From: Rudanella lutea DSM 19387
GTDB lineage: Bacteria > Bacteroidota > Bacteroidia > Cytophagales > Spirosomataceae
Direction: 5' to 3'
Length of the DNA: 64,000 nt
Assembly: GCF_000383955.1 (NCBI RefSeq)
Contig: NZ_KB913013.1
Span: forward strand, 3,801,694 to 3,865,693
Position 1 is the first letter of the stretch. Each line of letters starts with the position of its first letter. The notes under the pieces are model-generated. The model saw only the letters and a program-made list of their open reading frames with translations, did no database searches and was not told the DNA's origin. Positions 61,886-64,000 of this stretch are shown piece by piece. The position numbers and the translations under genes were made by a program.

Positions 61886-62317
61886 TTAGTTCAGTGTCAC
61901 CAATCGGTTGGGCAGCTGTTCCTGCAAGCCCGGCGACGAGAGTTTGAACGTCCGTTCGCGAACCGAATTCCCGTCGGTGATACGGAACGTGTACCGCCCA
62001 TCGGGCATGTTGCTGAGGTCAAATTTCTGGTTGAACCGGTTTACCCGGGCGTTGTAGGTCTGGCTGTGGAGCAAGTGGTTTTGTGCGTCGAACAGTTCCA
62101 CTTTGATACGGGCGCGCGGGTCTTCCTTTTCCACATTCATCCAGAGTTTGAGCGGGGTAGCCGCCGGATAAACAACGGCTTCAAGGCGGGGCTTTTCTTC
62201 GTAATAGGCTTCGGTCGAGGGCTTCGACTGAGCCATGGCTGGCGTTGAGAGGGCAGAGGTACACAGGGCAGATGCACCCAAAAGCAGAGCGGCAGAGAAG
62301 GCTACGAACGGTTTCAT
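61886..62317 (-). CDS. Small secreted beta-sandwich protein, paralogue B
   Basis: A 143-residue exported protein with signal MKPFVAFSAALLLGASALCTSALSTPAMA cut before Q in part. Shared features with paralogue A are LKLWMNVEKEDPRARIKV against LSVNVEKPAGEMLRVQF, and KFDLSNMPDGRYTFRI against KFNIEQLPDGVYQVRI. It probably arose by duplication with A. Likely periplasmic or secreted; role unknown. Confidence 0.75.
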   Translation of the reverse strand: MKPFVAFSAALLLGASALCTSALSTPAMAQSKPSTEAYYEEKPRLEAVVYPAATPLKLWMNVEKEDPRARIKVELFDAQNHLLHSQTYNARVNRFNQKFDLSNMPDGRYTFRITDGNSVRERTFKLSSPGLQEQLPNRLVTLN

Positions 62318-62511
62318 GGGAGTAGTTTATTTGTTGTTTCACCTCAATGATGCCGATAGGCGTAGGGGGGCGCGGGAGTTTGGGATGAGTGGTCGAAAAA
62401 TGGGTAAGAAAGGTTTCCTATCCTCTGCACCCCCGCCCTACGTGACCGAAATCAGTTCGGGGGGCTACAGAAATCAGGCTATTTTTAAAAGAGTATTGAG
62501 CCTGTCAATCG

Positions 62512-62519
62512 TACTTTTG
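62512..62519 (+). promoter_or_regulatory. eboA -7 element TACTTTTG, 4 bp before ATG
   Basis: TACTTTTGTCTAATG: with the usual 5 nt from element to start site, transcription would begin at the A of the start codon. Confidence 0.45.
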
Positions 62520-62523
62520 TCTA

Positions 62524-63216
62524 ATGGATATGCGACCTGTAAGCTCACTTTTGTTTGCCCTGCTCGAACAGCAGCCCGACGCCGAACGCGCCCTCACCTG
62601 GCTTCGGCAGCAACTCGATCTGTACCGTAACCAACCGACCAACGCCGTCTTTTACCGGGTTTTTACGGCCATGCCCCGGTTTATGGGTAAGGCGCCCGTG
62701 GTGGTTTCTGACGAGATGGCTACGGCGTTGGCCGAGGCTCGCCCCGGTTTCCAGCTTGTCGACTGGACCATGGATCGGCTGGCCCGCGTGTGGTGGCTGC
62801 TTCAGTATCCATCGGCCGACCGGCAGGAGTACCGGCGCAGTATCACCGAACTGTTTCGGGCGGCCGAAATGAACGAACTGGTGGCCCTGTACTCCGCCCT
62901 GCCCGTACTCGAATACCCCGAAGACTGGCGTTTTCAGGCTACGGAAGGCGTTCGGAACAATATTGCCGATGTGCAGGCGGCTATCATGCTGCATAACCCA
63001 TACCCGGCCGAGCAACTCGACGAAGCCGCCTGGAATCAGCTGGTGATGAAAGCCTTTTTTATTGGTAAAGATGTGACGCAGATTCAGGGCTTGTGGGCGC
63101 GTAACAACCCCAGGTTGCAAGCGATTCTGCACGACTTTGCCGCCGAGCGCCGGGCCGCCGGACGCGAGGTTCCCGAACATTTACCCAAACTAATGAGCGA
63201 AAGAGTGATAGAGTGA
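62524..63216 (+). CDS. eboA: EboA domain protein
   Basis: A 230-residue helical soluble protein with the EboA pattern: AMPRFMGKAPVVVSD, RPGFQLVDWTMDRLARVWWLL, MNELVALYSALPVLEYPEDW, VQAAIMLHNPYPAEQLDEAAWNQLVMKAFF and a final HDFAAERRAAGREV. It opens the ebo gene set known from Bacteroidota, cyanobacteria and eustigmatophyte plastids, which is linked to trafficking of scytonemin-type precursors; the job of EboA itself is unknown. The last six or so codons (SERVIE) run into a palindrome arm made of octamers. eboB follows. Confidence 0.82.
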   Translation: MDMRPVSSLLFALLEQQPDAERALTWLRQQLDLYRNQPTNAVFYRVFTAMPRFMGKAPVVVSDEMATALAEARPGFQLVDWTMDRLARVWWLLQYPSADRQEYRRSITELFRAAEMNELVALYSALPVLEYPEDWRFQATEGVRNNIADVQAAIMLHNPYPAEQLDEAAWNQLVMKAFFIGKDVTQIQGLWARNNPRLQAILHDFAAERRAAGREVPEHLPKLMSERVIE

Positions 63217-63315
63217 AAGAGTGAATGGCTTGTTCAGGAGGTAGATTCCCCCCTTTCTACGCTTTGCGGCCCACGCTCTTTCACACTTTCGTTCTTTCAC
63301 TCTTTTACAATTCAT
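63195..63315 (+). repeat. Octamer-based palindrome overlapping the eboA 3' end
   Basis: Left arm 63195-63228 (GAAAGAGT-GATAGAGT-GAAAGAGT-GAATG) includes the eboA stop codon. Right arm 63271-63315 is the complement of GTGAAAGA-type octamers. Confidence 0.85.
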
Positions 63316-63321
63316 ACAGCT

Positions 63322-63416
63322 AAGTGAATGTGCAATGCATAATGAATAATTGAGTTAACTGTTGACAGTCAGCTTTTTCGTTATACATTTTATACTGTAC
63401 ATTATACATCTAATTC
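63322..63416 (+). repeat. Heptamer-based palindrome upstream of eboB
   Basis: Left arm 63322-63354 (GTGAATG-TGCAATG-CATAATG-AATAATT). Right arm 63379-63416 is the complement of ATGTATA-ATGTACA-GTATAAA-ATGTATA. It ends 13 bp before the eboB ATG. Confidence 0.78.
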
Positions 63417-63429
63417 TGCTTGACTGCTT

Positions 63430-64000
63430 ATGTCTTCTTTCTTAGAGTCAATACGGGGCATGAAGTTCTTCGACATGCACGTGCATATGATTTCCCGCAC
63501 TACCGACGATTATCAGGCGATGGCTGATGCGGGTATTGTGGCCGTTTTGGAGCCGGCGTTCTGGTTGGGGCAGCCCCGTACCGGCGTCGATTCGTTTCGG
63601 GATTACTACGCCAGTCTGGTTGGCTGGGAACGGTTCCGGGCGTCGCAGTTTGGTATCCGGCACTATTGTACCATGGGGCTCAACTCCAAAGAAGCCAATC
63701 AGGAGGCTTTGGCCGAACAGGTGATGGAGATTCTGCCCCTGTTTATTTACAAAGAGGGCGTGGTGGGTATCGGCGAAATTGGGTTTGACGACCAGACCCC
63801 TGCCGAAGAAAAATACTACCGCGCCCAGCTTGAGTTGGCAAAAGAGGCCAACCTGCCTGTGCAGGTACACACCCCCCACCGCGACAAAAAACGGGGAACG
63901 ACCCGCAGCATGGACATTGCCATTGAACACGGCATTGACCCCGGCATGGTTATCATCGACCACAACAACGAGGAAACCGTACGTGAGGTGCTCGACCGGG
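63430..64000 (+). CDS. eboB: TatD-like metal-dependent hydrolase, 3' end outside the window
   Basis: 190 codons are visible and the frame is open at the window edge. FFDMHVHMISRTTDDY gives the H-x-H metal pair, GIVAVLEPAFWLGQPRTG follows, then GVVGIGEIGFDD (Glu), VQVHTPHRDK (His) and MVIIDHNNEET (His), the order expected for a TatD/amidohydrolase TIM barrel. Position directly after eboA identifies it as the eboB member of the ebo cluster. Substrate unknown. The remaining ebo genes (prenyltransferase, sugar-phosphate cyclase-like and others) would be expected beyond the window. Confidence 0.8.
   Translation, partial: MSSFLESIRGMKFFDMHVHMISRTTDDYQAMADAGIVAVLEPAFWLGQPRTGVDSFRDYYASLVGWERFRASQFGIRHYCTMGLNSKEANQEALAEQVMEILPLFIYKEGVVGIGEIGFDDQTPAEEKYYRAQLELAKEANLPVQVHTPHRDKKRGTTRSMDIAIEHGIDPGMVIIDHNNEETVREVLDR

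Overview
The window looks like a chromosome segment of a high-GC member of the Bacteroidota, most likely Cytophagales (Spirosoma/Fibrella-like). The evidence is gliding/type IX secretion genes (PorP/SprF next to a giant protein with a CHU-type C-terminal sorting domain), a TonB receptor with a carboxypeptidase-like N-terminal domain, genes starting without Shine-Dalgarno sequences, promoters of the Bacteroidota type (TTTG-N19-TAnnTTTG), and many SPII lipoproteins. I see no rRNA, prophage, insertion sequence or CRISPR array. Placement below the order level is a guess.

Layout. 1-2.6 kb: end of ilvC, a small Cys-rich ORF with a membrane protein, and ilvA. 2.6-3.3 kb: a nested palindrome of octamer repeats carrying a PD-(D/E)XK (GxxExxY) nuclease gene in its loop. 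3.3-11.2 kb: accessory genes (AraC and Crp regulators, lipoprotein, GNATs, a nucleotidyltransferase module, cupin, cytochrome c dehydrogenase, amidase). 11.4-17.7 kb: leuC-leuD-cimA-leuB, then leuA behind its own promoter and a textbook transcription attenuator with a Leu-rich leader peptide. With ilvA and ilvC this forms a branched-chain amino acid island. 18-33 kb: housekeeping genes (yraN, lipB, rnr, mutL, two rhomboids, dxs, aspartate kinase) plus a metal-type TonB receptor. 33-43.5 kb: T9SS pair, ruvB, ArsR regulator, der, era and initiator tRNA-fMet. 43.5-53 kb: mostly minus-strand enzymes and a PIN/antitoxin pair. 53-64 kb: carB, two paralogous lipoproteins of unknown function, an amidase, two small secreted paralogues, and the start of an ebo cluster (eboA, eboB) cut by the window edge.

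The most unusual feature is a class of intergenic inverted repeats. At least ten gene junctions are filled almost exactly from stop codon to start codon by hairpins. Their arms are degenerate tandem repeats of 7, 8 or 9 nt. Each locus uses a different unit (GTTTxxx, GAGTGAAT, AAGGGAA, TAATGTA, ACAGGATT, AACAACG, GTGAAAGA, CGCGGAT and others), but the architecture is the same. One copy encloses a PD-(D/E)XK nuclease gene, and a gene-free copy of the same sequence family lies between dxs and lysC. This suggests an autonomous/non-autonomous relationship like REP elements and their transposases. That is an inference and was not tested here.
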